64,000 nucleotides of DNA, taken from NCBI RefSeq assembly GCF_000014885.1, contig NC_011566.1, forward strand, positions 4,083,501 to 4,147,500, in the 5' to 3' direction. Every line of letters begins with the position of its first letter. Position 1 is the first letter of the stretch. Source of the DNA: Shewanella piezotolerans WP3. GTDB lineage: Bacteria; Pseudomonadota; Gammaproteobacteria; Enterobacterales; Shewanellaceae. The notes under the pieces are model-generated. The model was not told the origin of the DNA, did not search any database, and was given only the letters and a program-made list of their open reading frames with translations. The translations under genes were made by a program, and so were the position numbers. Shown one piece after another: positions 62,845-64,000 of this stretch.

Positions 62845-63080
62845 AATTTGGCTATTACTTTCAGCTTTTAAAAAGCTAAAGGTAAAAAGTTTAGAAAGCT
62901 GTTACTCGCTACTGCAAGTAAATATTAAATTATTGAGTTCGACACCACATTAAGTGTCACTCTTTGCAGAGTAGTTCTAACTTCGATGAGGTAAAAACAT
63001 CAGTCTCATACACCCTCCATGGATGGAGGAAGTGCCTTAAAATGCATGGAGCATTTTTGGCCAAAACCCATCAGGGTTGT
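62845..63080. other. 23S-5S intergenic spacer
   Basis: No tRNA gene is found in the spacer. It holds hairpins CCTCCAT-GG-ATGGAGG (63014-63029) and AAAATGC-ATGGA-GCATTTT (about 63039-63057). Confidence 0.75.

Positions 63081-64000
<920 letters not shown>

Overview
The window reads as chromosomal DNA of a Shewanella-like marine gammaproteobacterium. The support is a surface multiheme cytochrome of the OmcA/MtrC/UndA type, the gammaproteobacterial order ybeZ-ybeY-corC-lnt / leuS-lptE-holA-nadD-rsfS-rlmH-mrdA-mrdB-mltB-rlpA-dacA-ybeD-lipB-lipA, a tandem Met-Leu-Gln tRNA array, moderate GC, and several short inverted-repeat (MITE-like) elements. The species assignment is inference; no database was searched.

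Layout. 0-5.8 kb: small accessory and housekeeping genes (SMI1/KNR4-like, an HTH-like protein, a GST, a PH-domain membrane protein, a divergent Nramp transporter, a serine hydrolase, yehS). 6.0-7.7 kb: NAD-malic enzyme maeA. 7.9-8.6 kb: an orphan Hint-deaminase gene that looks like the tip of a polymorphic toxin, followed by a MITE. 9-13.2 kb: a small protein, a TPR-GGDEF protein, queG and a dodecin. 13.3-17.7 kb: the scsB-scsC-scsD periplasmic thiol-redox operon (minus strand) with a small membrane protein upstream. 17.9-18.3 kb: a GNAT gene broken by a repeat fragment. 18.4-24.4 kb: hemA-prfA-prmC (minus) divergent from lolB-ispE-prs (plus). 24.5-28.4 kb: a ToxR-like membrane regulator and an 11-heme outer-membrane cytochrome. 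28.4-31.6 kb: a gene-poor block of repeats and hairpins around one small ORF. 31.66-32.8 kb: eight tRNA genes (minus). 33-36.3 kb: ychF, pth and a ubiquinone-type FAD hydroxylase (minus). 37.3-42.9 kb: miaB, ybeZ, ybeY, corC, lnt. 43-45.5 kb: a chemoreceptor and ybeL (minus). 45.6-59.7 kb: the leuS-to-lipA run of aminoacylation, outer-membrane assembly, replication, NAD, ribosome, cell-wall and lipoate genes. 59.8-60.7 kb: holD-rimI and tRNA-Trp. 60.9-61.8 kb: a secreted GH16-like protein. 62-64 kb: the 3' end of an rRNA operon (5S and partial 23S, minus), preceded on the plus strand by three tandem copies of a terminator / 5S-end unit.

How the genes work together. PrmC methylates the GGQ loop of the PrfA release factor and shares its operon with hemA. 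LolB and LptE serve outer-membrane lipoprotein and LPS assembly. MrdA (PBP2), RodA, MltB, RlpA and DacA form an elongation and cell-wall module. LipB and LipA make lipoate. ScsB passes electrons to periplasmic ScsC and ScsD.

The most unusual content is the orphan Hint-deaminase gene, the mosaic MITE families that share a common core, the hairpins with variable arms and a conserved loop at 29.6-31 kb, and the duplicated rRNA terminator region. No CRISPR array, integrase or prophage was seen.
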